Part shown: positions 56,122-64,000 of the stretch, piece after piece
Layout: the number at the start of each line of letters is the position of its first letter
Position numbering within the stretch: the stretch's first letter is position 1
Assembly: GCA_963702575.1 (NCBI GenBank)
Contig: CAVPCU010000003.1
Coordinates: 124,001 to 188,000 of the forward strand
Direction of reading: 5' to 3'
Source: VRUE01 sp963702575
Lineage (GTDB): Bacteria; Actinomycetota; Thermoleophilia; Solirubrobacterales; 70-9
DNA length: 64,000 nucleotides
Program-made: the position numbers and the translations under genes
Notes under the pieces: generated by a model
What the model was told of the DNA's origin: nothing
Database searches by the model: none
The model's input: the letters and a program-made list of their open reading frames with translations, nothing else

Positions 56122-56809
56122 CGATTCCCTCGTACATCTCGCGCACCCGGCCGAAGACGTCGGTCGCGACCTCGAGCTGGCGCTCGCGGTTGGGCGAGTC
56201 CTCGACGGCGAAGCTCAGCGGCTCGCCGAACTGGACCGTGACCTTGGGGAAGCGGAAGCGCTTCCAGCGGCGCACCCTGGCCGAGCCGTGGATCGCGACC
56301 GGGACGATCGGCACCCCGGACTCCAGGGCGATGCGGCCGATTCCCGGTTTGGGCTCGCCCAGCTCGTAGCTGCGCGAGCGGCCGCCCTCGGCGTAGACGA
56401 GCAGCATCCCGCCCTGGCCGAGGATCGTGAAGGCGGTCTTGAACGACTCCTCGTCGTGCTGGCCGCGCCGCACCGGGAAGACGCCGCCGTGCTTGTAGAC
56501 GTAGGTGAGTACGGGCGGGCCGAACATCTGCGATTTCGCCATGAAGCGGATCTTCCGCCGCAGGTAGAGGCCGATGAAGAAGTGGTCCATCTGGCTGAAG
56601 TGATTGGGGGCGAGGACGAGCGGGCCGCTCTTGGGCACGTTCTCGACCCCGATCGCGCGCACCCGGTACAGCAGCAGCGTCGGCAGCGAGACGATCAGAC
56701 GGACGAAGGTGTAGGTCCAGCCGACCCCCCTGCGCGCCGCCGCGTGGAACTGGTCGAAGTACTCGGCCGGACGGTCGTCCTTGTAGACCTGTGGCTTGAT
56801 GTCTGGCAT
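56066..56809 (-). CDS. 1-acyl-glycerol-3-phosphate acyltransferase-like (PlsC family)
   Basis: 247 residues. Catalytic H(X)4D motif NHFSQMD at 69-75, substrate motif VYAEGGRSRS (EGxRS), and PIVPVAIHG. An N-terminal membrane-associating region (VRLIVSLPTLLLYRV). Transfers acyl chains to lysophospholipid. ATG 56809 (or 56824). The overlap with the MBL gene is real in both frames. Confidence 0.88.
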   Translation of the reverse strand: MPDIKPQVYKDDRPAEYFDQFHAAARRGVGWTYTFVRLIVSLPTLLLYRVRAIGVENVPKSGPLVLAPNHFSQMDHFFIGLYLRRKIRFMAKSQMFGPPVLTYVYKHGGVFPVRRGQHDEESFKTAFTILGQGGMLLVYAEGGRSRSYELGEPKPGIGRIALESGVPIVPVAIHGSARVRRWKRFRFPKVTVQFGEPLSFAVEDSPNRERQLEVATDVFGRVREMYEGIATRNGRRASRRSPDRARA

Positions 56810-56873
56810 GGGCGAGCCCGGCATGCGCCGGTTGTGGCCTGCTACCCCTTGTCACAGCGGCGGTTACGCCGCT

Positions 56874-57185
56874 TCAAACATGGTTGAAGACGAGCGCGAT
56901 CAGCGTGGCGACGATCGAGGCGTAGCCGAGCGCCATCGTTCGCTGCAGCGAGTCGAACTTGCGGTCGAACTTGTCTTCGAACCGTTCGAAGCGGGTTTCG
57001 AGCCGGTCAATGCGTTTCTCGACGCCGCCGATGCGGGCTTCGATCTTGTCGAACCGGTGGTCCACCTCGACGAAGCGTTCGTCGATCTGCCTGAACCGTT
57101 CGTCGACACGGCGGAAGCCCTCCTCGACCTTGTCGTTGAGGATGTCCAGCCGGTCGTCGGTCCAGGCTTCTCTCATCGCCTCCAT
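56874..57185 (-). CDS. Coiled-coil protein with C-terminal membrane anchor
   Basis: 103 residues. Heptad-like repeats RRVDERFRQIDERFVEVDHR FDKIEARIGGVEKRIDRLE form a long coiled coil; a C-terminal helix ALGYASIVATLIALVF anchors it. Resembles small phage- or envelope-associated coiled-coil proteins. Function unknown. ATG 57185 or 57176. Confidence 0.72.
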   Translation of the reverse strand: MEAMREAWTDDRLDILNDKVEEGFRRVDERFRQIDERFVEVDHRFDKIEARIGGVEKRIDRLETRFERFEDKFDRKFDSLQRTMALGYASIVATLIALVFNHV

Positions 57186-57273
57186 AATGATTGCATTCTC
57201 TCAGACAGAATGTCGCGAGAGTGCACGGAATCAAAATCTTCTGAACCAATTTCGTGCCGGCGCCCGTAACGGT

Positions 57274-58722
57274 TCAGGACGCCCAGCCGCGCGAGCACTT
57301 AAGGGCGCGGCGCCACTCGGCAAGCAGCGACTCGCGCTCCCCTTCGTCCATGCGCGGCTCGTAGCGGGCGGCCTCGCGCCACATTGCGGCGACCTCGCCG
57401 GCGCCCCAGCGCCCCGTCGCGATCCCCGCCAGGTAGGCGGCGCCGAGCGCGGTCGTCTCGGCGATCTCCGGTACGACCACCGGCGCGCCGAGGACGTCGG
57501 CCTGGAACTGCATCAGCCAGCGGTTGGCGACGCCGCCGCCGTCGGCCTTCAGCTCGGCCAGCCGCGCGCCGCTGGCGCCCTCCTCGGCCCGCACCGCGTC
57601 GACCGTCTGGTAGGCGATCGCCTCGAGCGCCGCCCGCGCCAGGTGGGCGCGGCCGCTGCCGCGGGTCAGGCCGACGATCGTGCCCCGCGCGTAGGGGTCC
57701 CAGTGCGGCGAGCCGAGCCCGGTCAGGGCGGGGACGAAGTAGACGCCGTCGTTGCCCTCCAGCGAGGCCGCCATTGCCTCGCTCTCGCCCGCGTCGGCGA
57801 TGATCCCGAGCCCATCGCGCAGCCACTGCACGGCGGCGCCGGTGACGAAGATCGAGGCCTCGAGCGCATAGGCCGCCTCCCCGCCGGCGGCGCAGGCGAC
57901 CGTGGTGAGCAGCCCCTCGGCCGCCTCGGGCACATCGCCGCCCGCGTTCAGCAGGACGAAGCTGCCGGTGCCGTAGGTGTTCTTGGCGCTGCCGGGCTCG
58001 AGGCAGGCCTGGCCGAAGAGCGCCGCCTGCTGATCGCCGGCGATCCCGGCCACCGGCACCTCGCCGCCGAACTCCGAGGTGGTGCCGTAGAGGTGGGCGG
58101 AGGGGAGCGGCTCGGGCAGCCGTGCCTCCTCGACGCCGAACAGCTCGCACAGCTCCGCGTCCCAGGCGAGGCGGCGGATGTCGAACAGCATCGTCCGCGA
58201 GGCGTTGGTGTAGTCGGTCGCGTGGCGGCCGGTCAGCTTGAACAGCAGCCAGGAGTCGACCGTGCCGAAGACCGCTCGCTCGATCCCCTCGACGTTGCGC
58301 AGGAGCCACTCGATCTTCGTGCCGGAGAAGTAAGGGTCGAGGACGAGGCCGGTGCGATCGCGGACGAGCGGCTCGCGCCCGGCCTCGCGCAGCTCCTCGC
58401 AGCGCGCGGCGGTGCGGCGGTCCTGCCAGACCAGCGCGCGGTGCAGCGGCTCGCCGCTCGCCGGGTCCCAGGCGACGACGGTCTCGCGCTGGTTGGCGAT
58501 CCCGATCGCGTCGAGATCGCGCCCCTCGATGCCGGCGTCCGCAAGAGCTTCCGCCCCGACCCGCCGCGTCGCCTCCCAGATCTCGCCGGCGTCGTGCTCG
58601 ACCCAGCCCGGCCGGGGGAAGTGCTGCTCGAACTCCGAGTAGGCGCGGCCGGCGACGCGGCCCTCGCGGTCGAAGACGAGGCAGGTCGTCCCGGTCGTCC
58701 CCTGGTCGATCGCGAGGATCAC
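57274..58722 (-). CDS. glpK: Glycerol kinase
   Basis: 482 residues. FGGY kinase: ILAIDQGTTGTTCLVFD at the start, ANQRETVVAWD, the signature YFSGTKIEWLLRNV, GIAGDQQAALFGQACLEPG, NTYGTGSFVLLN and GLGSPHWDPYARG. Makes glycerol 3-phosphate. GTG 58722 overlaps no other gene; the divergent cupin gene starts 73 bases away. No glpF or glpD nearby. Confidence 0.93.
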   Translation of the reverse strand: MILAIDQGTTGTTCLVFDREGRVAGRAYSEFEQHFPRPGWVEHDAGEIWEATRRVGAEALADAGIEGRDLDAIGIANQRETVVAWDPASGEPLHRALVWQDRRTAARCEELREAGREPLVRDRTGLVLDPYFSGTKIEWLLRNVEGIERAVFGTVDSWLLFKLTGRHATDYTNASRTMLFDIRRLAWDAELCELFGVEEARLPEPLPSAHLYGTTSEFGGEVPVAGIAGDQQAALFGQACLEPGSAKNTYGTGSFVLLNAGGDVPEAAEGLLTTVACAAGGEAAYALEASIFVTGAAVQWLRDGLGIIADAGESEAMAASLEGNDGVYFVPALTGLGSPHWDPYARGTIVGLTRGSGRAHLARAALEAIAYQTVDAVRAEEGASGARLAELKADGGGVANRWLMQFQADVLGAPVVVPEIAETTALGAAYLAGIATGRWGAGEVAAMWREAARYEPRMDEGERESLLAEWRRALKCSRGWAS

Positions 58723-58794
58723 GTTTGTATCGGCGGACCGGCGGGTGTACGGTCGAAGGCAGGCAGGGTTCAACCCTACGAGAAGGAGCCCCCG

Positions 58795-59157
58795 ATGGCA
58801 GCGATCGAGATCAAGAAGTTCGACTCCCCCGACGAGGTTCGCCCGTTCGAGGGGAAGGGCCAGGCAGAGGTGGTGCAGCTCGCCGGCCACGCGGTCGCGA
58901 AGGGGACCTTCGAGCCGGGCTGGAAGTGGTCGGAGAACGTCAAGCCGATCGCCGGCACCGACTCCTGCCAGGCCGCCCATTTCGGCTACGTCCTCTCCGG
59001 CAGGATGCGCGTCCACATGGACGACGGGACCGAGGCCGAGATCGGCCCCGGCGACGTCGTCGCCATCCCGCCGGGCCACGACGCCGAGGTCCCCGGGCCG
59101 GAGGCGTGCGTGATGGTCGACTTCGGCGAGATCGGCGACTACGCCAAGCGGGACTGA
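58795..59157 (+). CDS. Cupin-domain protein
   Basis: 120 residues: cupin motif region GYVLSGRMRVHMDDGTEAEI GPGDVVAIPPGHDAEV. Small single-domain cupin; the usual His ligands are partly replaced (HFGYVLSG keeps one His, PPGHDAEV another). ATG 58795 after AAGGAGCCCCCG. Function unknown. Its 3' end overlaps the convergent glycosyltransferase by 19 bases. Confidence 0.83.
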   Translation: MAAIEIKKFDSPDEVRPFEGKGQAEVVQLAGHAVAKGTFEPGWKWSENVKPIAGTDSCQAAHFGYVLSGRMRVHMDDGTEAEIGPGDVVAIPPGHDAEVPGPEACVMVDFGEIGDYAKRD

Positions 59158-59843
59158 CCCCCGCGCACGAGATAGGCGCGGGCGAAATCGCGCAACTGGG
59201 CGCCCCGATGGGCGAAGCCGGCGGCGCTGCGGCCGCTGGCGCGGTGGGAGAGGTCGAGCTCGTACTCGCGCAGGCGGTGGCCGGCGCGGATCGCGTCGAT
59301 CGTCATCCCCACCTCCATCCCGTAGCCGCGGGCGAAGGGCAGCGTCGCACGCAGGACCTCGACCGTCATCGCTCGCTGGCCGGAGATCGGCGCCGCCGTC
59401 TCGAGGCCGCAGCGGCGGCGGATCGCCCAGCGGGCGAAGCCGAGCGCGAGGCCGAAGCCGCCGCCGACGTGCCGGCTGAATGCGGCGACGGCGAGGTCGC
59501 ACTCGCCGCGCTCGACCGCCTCGACCAGCGGCGCCAGCCGCGCCGCCGAGGCGCCGAGGTCGCCGTCGCAGAGGAGGACCAGCCGCGGGACGGGCTCGGC
59601 GCTGAGTGCGGCTTCGGCGGCGGCGGTCACGTTGGCCCCCTTGCCGTGCGGCCGGCCGCGACTGACCACCTGGGCCCCGGCGGCCAGCGCCAGCTCGGCG
59701 GTGCCGTCGCCCGAGGCGTCGTCGGCGACCCACAGGACCGCATCGGGGAACGCGGCGCCGAGGGCCGCCAGCGTCGCGCCGATCCGGTCGGCCTCGTTGC
59801 GCGCGGCGACGATCACGGCCGTCGGCTCTGTCAGAACGCTCAC
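59139..59843 (-). CDS. Family 2 glycosyltransferase
   Basis: 234 residues. GT2 N-terminus AVIVAARNEADRIGATLAAL, VADDASGDGTAEL and the DxD-like LLCDGDLGAS, then GKGANVTAAAEAAL. Soluble, single domain, reminiscent of dolichyl-phosphate-sugar or glucosyl-3-phosphoglycerate synthase relatives. GTG 59843 overlaps the stop of the ATPase gene (GTGA). Confidence 0.87.
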   Translation of the reverse strand: MSVLTEPTAVIVAARNEADRIGATLAALGAAFPDAVLWVADDASGDGTAELALAAGAQVVSRGRPHGKGANVTAAAEAALSAEPVPRLVLLCDGDLGASAARLAPLVEAVERGECDLAVAAFSRHVGGGFGLALGFARWAIRRRCGLETAAPISGQRAMTVEVLRATLPFARGYGMEVGMTIDAIRAGHRLREYELDLSHRASGRSAAGFAHRGAQLRDFARAYLVRGGQSRLA

Positions 59844-61273
59844 TGTGAGGCCCCCGAAGAACCCAGGAGCCAACCGAGGATCCCGGCCGGAACGGCCCAT
59901 ACGGCGTTTGGCTCGCGGCGATCGCTCAGATCGACGACCGATCGGGTCGCGACGACGCCTCCCCCTCTCGACCGCAGGGTCGAGGCGGCTCGGCGCCACG
60001 GCCCGTCCACGTACTTGCCCTCGAATCCGATCCCCAGGCTGGGCCCGACGAAGTCGATCTCGGCGCTGCTCGACGCTCGCTCGTACATAACCGTGCTCGC
60101 CTCGAGCAGCATCGCCGGGCCATGCCCACCGGCCGCTCGAAGCAGGAGCAATCCGAGCTGCTGCTCGCTGAGAATCGAGTCGTCGGGATCGTGCCGCCGC
60201 TCGTCCCGGCGATGGGGCAGACGGGCGATCAGCGGATCGATGAAATAGACCTTCTCCTGGGCCCGGAGGTTCGGCAGCCCGTCCCGGACCCGATGGCAGC
60301 GCCACGCCATCAGCGAGAAGCCGAGCGAATCGATCCGGTCGTTTACCCGGTGATTGTCGGAGAGGCCCACGTCACGGGCAACCGCAGAGGCGTTGATCGG
60401 GGAGGCCAGGCCGACCACCAGACGCTCAAGGAACCCGGCGACCTCGCCGTCACTCATCCCCGTGGTCTGGAACGTGTCCCCGGCGATCACATCCCAAAGC
60501 GCCTGCACGAAGCCGTCGCCGACATCGGCGTTGTTCACGAAGTCGCTCACGGCTCGCGGGAACCCCCCCACCCGGAGATAGTTCTGCCAGGCGTGGTCGA
60601 GGTCGGAGAAGAAGGGGGACAGCTCGGAAATGGCTTCTTCCCCCGCAGCGGTGAGCAGGTCCTTCGGGCGCAGGGAGGCCTCCGGCAAGCGATCGAAGCC
60701 CCCGATCGATTGGCAAAAGGACCGGAAGCCCATCGGCAACAGAAGGCGGTCGGATTCGGTGACGTCGCCGCGCCGGCCGGCGAGCGCCTTGGTCGCCTCG
60801 CGGAGATCGCGTGCCGAGGAGCCCGAGAGCACCACGCAGCTTCGGCGGAAGGCTGGATCGCCATCTCGCAGCTCCTTGATCGCATCCGCCCAACCGGGCA
60901 CGGCCGTCACCTCGTCCAAGAACCAGTAGCGCTCGCCGTCCAGCGTCGCGGTGTCGCGCTGGCCCACCGCGATCAGCCTGCGCAGATCCTGGACGGTGAG
61001 CCCGTCGCACGAGCAGAAGAAGACGAGGCGGGGATTGACCCCCTCCGCGATGACGGTCGAGACGGCGCGCTTGACCTCGACGCTCTTGCCGACCCGGCGC
61101 GGGCCGCGCAGCATGTAGAGGCCGGGGGGGCGCAGCCCGGCGAGCGGCATCGGTTCGTAGACGAACGGGGCGTCGGCGGCCTCACGCAGGTCGGGATCGT
61201 CAAGCGCCCATCCCTCGCCGCGCCACCAGGTCGAGCGATCGGTCAGAAGCCTCCTCAATTGGCCGTCGTTCAC
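59840..61273 (-). CDS. AAA ATPase of the DUF4143-associated type
   Basis: 477 residues. Walker A YMLRGPRRVGKSVEVKRAVS at ~62-75, Walker B-like RYWFLDEVTAVPGWADAIKE, arginine-rich sensor VVLSGSSARDL, and a C-terminal nuclease-like or effector domain with SSAEIDFVGPSLGIGFEGKY VDG, which recalls the PD-(D/E)xK-like DUF4143 region. Such ATPases are accessory genes of unknown role, sometimes linked with defence or transfer. The start codon GTG 61273 lies inside a CACCCAA repeat, so the gene is probably self-regulated. Co-transcribed with the glycosyltransferase. Confidence 0.8.
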   Translation of the reverse strand: MNDGQLRRLLTDRSTWWRGEGWALDDPDLREAADAPFVYEPMPLAGLRPPGLYMLRGPRRVGKSVEVKRAVSTVIAEGVNPRLVFFCSCDGLTVQDLRRLIAVGQRDTATLDGERYWFLDEVTAVPGWADAIKELRDGDPAFRRSCVVLSGSSARDLREATKALAGRRGDVTESDRLLLPMGFRSFCQSIGGFDRLPEASLRPKDLLTAAGEEAISELSPFFSDLDHAWQNYLRVGGFPRAVSDFVNNADVGDGFVQALWDVIAGDTFQTTGMSDGEVAGFLERLVVGLASPINASAVARDVGLSDNHRVNDRIDSLGFSLMAWRCHRVRDGLPNLRAQEKVYFIDPLIARLPHRRDERRHDPDDSILSEQQLGLLLLRAAGGHGPAMLLEASTVMYERASSSAEIDFVGPSLGIGFEGKYVDGPWRRAASTLRSRGGGVVATRSVVDLSDRREPNAVWAVPAGILGWLLGSSGASQ

Positions 61274-61310
61274 CCAAAAAACTATAGCAAATTGGGTGTC
61301 TAACACCCAA
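61271..61310. promoter_or_regulatory. Triple CACCCAA operator at the ATPase start
   Basis: CACCCAA (61271-61277), TTGGGTG (61292-61298) and CACCCAA (61304-61310) alternate in orientation. TTGGGTG-TCTAA-CACCCAA is a perfect dyad. The first copy contains the ATPase start codon. This suggests a repressor bound across the start and promoter. Confidence 0.65.
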
Positions 61311-61371
61311 AAAAGAGGGCTTTTTCGGGTGCGCATTTCAGAGTCGGGGACGGCGGATATTGTCCCCGCCC

Positions 61372-61584
61372 ATGGCGGACATCGAGGCACACATCACCGG
61401 GAACGTCTGGAAAATCGAGGTGGCGGTCGGCGACGAGGTCTCCGACGGCGACACCGTCGTCATCCTCGAGTCGATGAAGATGGAGATCCCGGTCGAGACC
61501 GAGGACGACGGCACCGTGAAGGAGATCCGCTGCGAGGAGGGCCAGTCGGTCAGCGAAGGCGACGTCCTCGTCGTGCTGGAGTAG
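61372..61584 (+). CDS. Stand-alone biotin/lipoyl attachment protein (BCCP)
   Basis: 70 residues, a single swinging-arm domain: GNVWKIEVAVGDEVSDGDTV and ESMKMEIPVETED with biotinyl-Lys K36. ATG 61372. Followed after 10 bases by an enoyl-CoA hydratase-like gene. It could serve the carboxylase beta subunit at 40877-42480 or act with the adjacent gene. Confidence 0.9.
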   Translation: MADIEAHITGNVWKIEVAVGDEVSDGDTVVILESMKMEIPVETEDDGTVKEIRCEEGQSVSEGDVLVVLE

Positions 61585-61594
61585 GACGGTCGCG

Positions 61595-62404
61595 ATGACG
61601 AGCGAGCGGCTCGCCGGCGGCAAGCTCCTCCTCGACTCGCCGGCCGAGGCGGTCGTCCGCATCGTCATCTCCAACCCCGAGCGCCGCAACGCGCTCGACC
61701 ACGAGATCCTCGACGCGATCGCCGAGACGCTGCCCCGCCTCGGCCGCGGGATCGAGACGCGCTGCGTGCTGATCACCGGCGCACCGCCGCTCTTCTCCGC
61801 CGGCTACGACATCGCCTCGCTCCCGAGCGAGACCTTCGAGCGCGACGCCGAGGCGCTCGTCGCCCATCCCTTCCACGCGGCGATGGAGGCGATCGCCAGG
61901 CATCCCTGGCCGATCCTCGCCGGGATCAACGGCCACTGCCTCGGCGGCGGCCTCGAGCTGGCGATCACCTGCGACCTGCGAGTCTGCGTCGAGGGCGCCA
62001 AGCTCGGCATGCCGCCGGCCAAGCTCGGCCTCGTCTACGGCCACACCGGGTTGCGCAAGTTCCTCGACACGGTCGGCCTCGCCCGCACCAAGGAGCTCTT
62101 CCTCACCGGCCGCAACTTCGGGGCGCGGCGGGCCGAGCAGATCGGCCTGGTGCACGAGGTCCTCGAGGCCAAGGGCTTCGAGGACGCGGCCGTGGGGCTG
62201 GCCGCCGAGATCGCCGCCAACGCGCCGATCTCGATGCGCGGCAACAAACGGGCAATCGACATCCTCAACGAGAGCCCCGTGCTGAGCGAGCAGCAGGAGG
62301 CCGGCCTGATCGCCCTGCGCGAGTCCTGCTTCGCCTCCGAGGACCTGCGCGAGGGGATCACCGCCTTCGCCGAGAAGCGCAAGCCGCGCTGGCGGGGAAA
62401 GTGA
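61595..62404 (+). CDS. Enoyl-CoA hydratase/isomerase family, methylmalonyl-CoA decarboxylase-like
   Basis: 269 residues. Crotonase fold: IVISNPERRNALDHEI, FSAGYDIASLPS, NGHCLGGGLELAITCDLRV, ending ITAFAEKRKPRWRGK. The FSAGxDIxxLPS and EKRKP features recall ScpB-type methylmalonyl-CoA decarboxylase, but plain hydratase is possible. Placed next to BCCP, which would fit a biotin-dependent or propionyl-CoA route. ATG 61595. Confidence 0.85.
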   Translation: MTSERLAGGKLLLDSPAEAVVRIVISNPERRNALDHEILDAIAETLPRLGRGIETRCVLITGAPPLFSAGYDIASLPSETFERDAEALVAHPFHAAMEAIARHPWPILAGINGHCLGGGLELAITCDLRVCVEGAKLGMPPAKLGLVYGHTGLRKFLDTVGLARTKELFLTGRNFGARRAEQIGLVHEVLEAKGFEDAAVGLAAEIAANAPISMRGNKRAIDILNESPVLSEQQEAGLIALRESCFASEDLREGITAFAEKRKPRWRGK

Positions 62405-63036
62405 GCGCCAAGGCGCGCAGGGAGCTGGCCGCCGCCGACCCGGCGATGGCGGCGCTGATCGAGCGGATCGGCGAGATCGACATCGCGACGCGGCTGCGGC
62501 GCCGCAGCGAGGAGCGACCGGCCGACGCCTATGGCGCGCTGCTGCGAGCGATCGTCGGCCAGCAGCTCTCGACCAAAGCCGCACGGACGATCTACCGCCG
62601 CGTCTGCGAGATCTTCGGCGGCACGACGCCCTCGCCGGAGCAGCTGCTGGAGGCGAGCGAGGCGGACCTCCGCGCCGCCGGCCTCTCCGGGCGCAAGGTC
62701 GAGTACGTGCGCGACCTCGCTGGCCACGTGCTCGACGGCGAGCTAGAGCTGGACCGGCTCGGCGCGCTCTCCGACGAGGAGGTCGTCGCCGAGATCGTCG
62801 CCGTGCGCGGCCTCGGCCAGTGGACCGCGGAGATGTTCCTGCTCTTCCACCTCGAACGGCCCGACGTGCTCTCCGGCGGAGACCTCGGCATCCGCAAGGC
62901 GGTGCAGGTCGAGTACGGGCTCGAGCAGATGCCGCCCCCGGCGCAGGTGCTCGAGATCGGCGAGCCGTGGCGTCCCCACCGCAGCCTCGCCTCGCTCTAC
63001 CTCTGGGAGTCGCTCGCGGCGGTCCCGGGCGAATAA
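62401..63036 (+). CDS. DNA-3-methyladenine glycosylase (AlkA/HhH-GPD family)
   Basis: 211 residues. HhH-GPD: helix-hairpin-helix VRGLGQWTAEMFLLF at 135-149 and catalytic Asp D161 (GGDLGIRKAVQVEYG). AIVGQQLSTKAARTIYRRV is typical of AlkA-type glycosylases. Excises alkylated bases. GTG 62401 overlaps the preceding stop (GTGA). Confidence 0.9.
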   Translation: MSAKARRELAAADPAMAALIERIGEIDIATRLRRRSEERPADAYGALLRAIVGQQLSTKAARTIYRRVCEIFGGTTPSPEQLLEASEADLRAAGLSGRKVEYVRDLAGHVLDGELELDRLGALSDEEVVAEIVAVRGLGQWTAEMFLLFHLERPDVLSGGDLGIRKAVQVEYGLEQMPPPAQVLEIGEPWRPHRSLASLYLWESLAAVPGE

Positions 63037-63084
63037 CGGCACCCGCGCTTCAAACCCGTCCCACCGGCGACCGACAATAGGTTT

Positions 63085-64000
63085 ATGCGGCTTCGATTCT
63101 GGCTCGGATACGCCGTCGTCGCGGCGATCGCGATCGGCTCTATCGCGACGGCTCTGGTCGTCCACCACCGCGAAGCGGTGAGCTTCGAACGCACGCAGCG
63201 CGACGAGGCGACGCGCTCGGCGCGCTCGGCCGAAGCGACGGCCGCGCTTTCCGTCGGCCAGCTCGGCAGCACCGCCGCCTTCTACCAGGCGGAGAGTCGC
63301 TTCAGCCGCCACGAGTTCGAGGTGATGGCCGACTCGCTGCTGGAAACCGGCGCCCTCTCGGGTACCGCGTTCATCCAGTCCGTGCCCGCCGCGGATCGGC
63401 GTCGCTACGAACGCAGCCACGGCTACCCGATCCTCCACCGCAGCACGCTCGGGGACCTGCGGCCGGAGGGCGCCCAGTCCACCTACTTCCCGCTGACCTA
63501 TGCCGCGACCGACGTCAAGCTCGGCGTCCAGCTCCCGCTCGGCTACGACCTCGAGTCCGATCCCCTCCGCGGCAGCGACCTGACCTCCGCCCGCGACAGC
63601 GGCAGGCCGGCGGCGACGCGGGTGATCCGTTTGCCGCTCGGCGGGACCGGGATCAACGTCTTCCGCCCCGTCTACCGCGACGGGGCGCCGACCAAGACGA
63701 TCGCCCAGCGCCGCGCCGCCCTGGTCGGCTTCGCCCTCGGCGCCTTCCGCCTCTCCGACCTGGTCACGGCCGCCACGGCGGCATTGCCCAACGACGTCGA
63801 ATCGCAGCTGGTCGAGAACGGGACGACGGTGAGCGGCTCCCAGCTCGACCGCGCCGAAGCGGCGAGCGCTCCCTTCCGCATCGCCGACCGGACCTGGCTG
63901 CTCGTCGTCAGCGATCCCAACCAGCCGGACGTCAGCCTGCCCATCCTGATCGCGGTCGGGGGCATCTCCCTCGCGGCGCTGCTCGCCGCCCTGATCCTGG
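63085..64000 (+). CDS. CHASE-domain sensor protein, 3' end outside window
   Basis: The first 305 residues only. N-terminal membrane segment GYAVVAAIAIGSIATALVV, then an extracytoplasmic CHASE domain (residues ~70-265: FYQAESRFSRHEFEVMADSL, VFRPVYRDGAPTKTIAQRR) and a second membrane helix beginning PILIAVGGISLAAL at ~285. The cytoplasmic output (histidine kinase or cyclic-di-GMP domain) lies beyond the window. ATG 63085. Confidence 0.85.
   Translation, partial: MRLRFWLGYAVVAAIAIGSIATALVVHHREAVSFERTQRDEATRSARSAEATAALSVGQLGSTAAFYQAESRFSRHEFEVMADSLLETGALSGTAFIQSVPAADRRRYERSHGYPILHRSTLGDLRPEGAQSTYFPLTYAATDVKLGVQLPLGYDLESDPLRGSDLTSARDSGRPAATRVIRLPLGGTGINVFRPVYRDGAPTKTIAQRRAALVGFALGAFRLSDLVTAATAALPNDVESQLVENGTTVSGSQLDRAEAASAPFRIADRTWLLVVSDPNQPDVSLPILIAVGGISLAALLAALIL

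Noticed and set aside
57186..57273. Regulatory hairpin between glpK and the coiled-coil gene
   Set aside because: GCATTCTCTC and GCGAGAGTGC pair only partly; too weak to report.

Overview
The window is GC-rich, gene-dense actinobacterial DNA, most likely from the class Thermoleophilia (Solirubrobacterales or a relative). This rests on high-GC codon use, many 4-base ATGA/GTGA stop-start overlaps, chlorite-dismutase-type HemQ, paired giant secreted NHL-type proteins, paired one-chain winged-helix regulators, and an F420-type nitroreductase-fold protein. I see no rRNA, CRISPR array, complete insertion sequence or prophage. One tRNA (Gln, UUG) is present.

Layout. 0-9.8 kb (minus strand): prs (cut by the window edge), glmU, an HdeD-like membrane protein, an HNH endonuclease beside tRNA-Gln, a PucR/CdaR-type regulator, a DedA-PAP2 fusion, ispE, rsmA and tatD. 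9.8-13.4 kb: metH on the plus strand with one frame break. 13.3-21.5 kb: a winged-helix regulator and three secreted proteins. 21.7-26.1 kb: a glycosyltransferase-flippase fusion and a polytopic membrane protein carrying three palindromic insertions. 26.1-29.8 kb: a redox/Fe-S block (hemQ, PAS-zinc protein, ferredoxin-NADP reductase, BolA, monothiol glutaredoxin, A-type Fe-S carrier). 29.9-38 kb: DegV, a second winged-helix regulator, three small envelope proteins, a TetR-nitrilase pair, a large cyclase-ATPase-TPR protein and an SDR. 38-45.8 kb: an acyl-CoA catabolic cluster (MerR-like regulator, CaiB-type CoA transferase, BKACE, acyl-CoA carboxylase beta subunit, enoyl-CoA hydratase, two acyl-CoA dehydrogenases). 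45.9-47.4 kb: a lower-GC islet with HicA, a winged-helix protein, three 13-bp-spaced direct repeats and HicB. 47.5-52.6 kb: methyltransferase, acetyltransferases, a broken VOC gene, a VapBC-type pair, amidase and SixA. 52.9-64 kb: SDRs, MBL hydrolase, acyltransferase, glpK, glycosyltransferase, an ATPase with its own operator, BCCP, enoyl-CoA hydratase, AlkA and the start of a CHASE sensor.

The most unusual feature is a set of interspersed palindromic elements. Family I has four copies (about 110-140 bp): arms that differ between copies but pair within each copy, around a conserved GTCTTGTAC-TTTTT...AAAAAGTTAAG core. Two of these copies lie in frame inside one membrane-protein gene. Family II has two copies with long paired arms and a partly conserved loop. 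Family III is a roughly 30-bp hairpin, one copy again in frame in the same membrane-protein gene. Several copies sit directly against stop codons. A separate element of about 170 bp has broken a VOC-family gene.

A second unusual pattern is a run of at least a dozen single-base frame breaks between 38.9 and 44.1 kb in otherwise well-preserved genes. Most can be read as one extra base next to CGC. I consider this a consensus error rather than biology, so the genes there are annotated as intact enzymes with disturbed frames.
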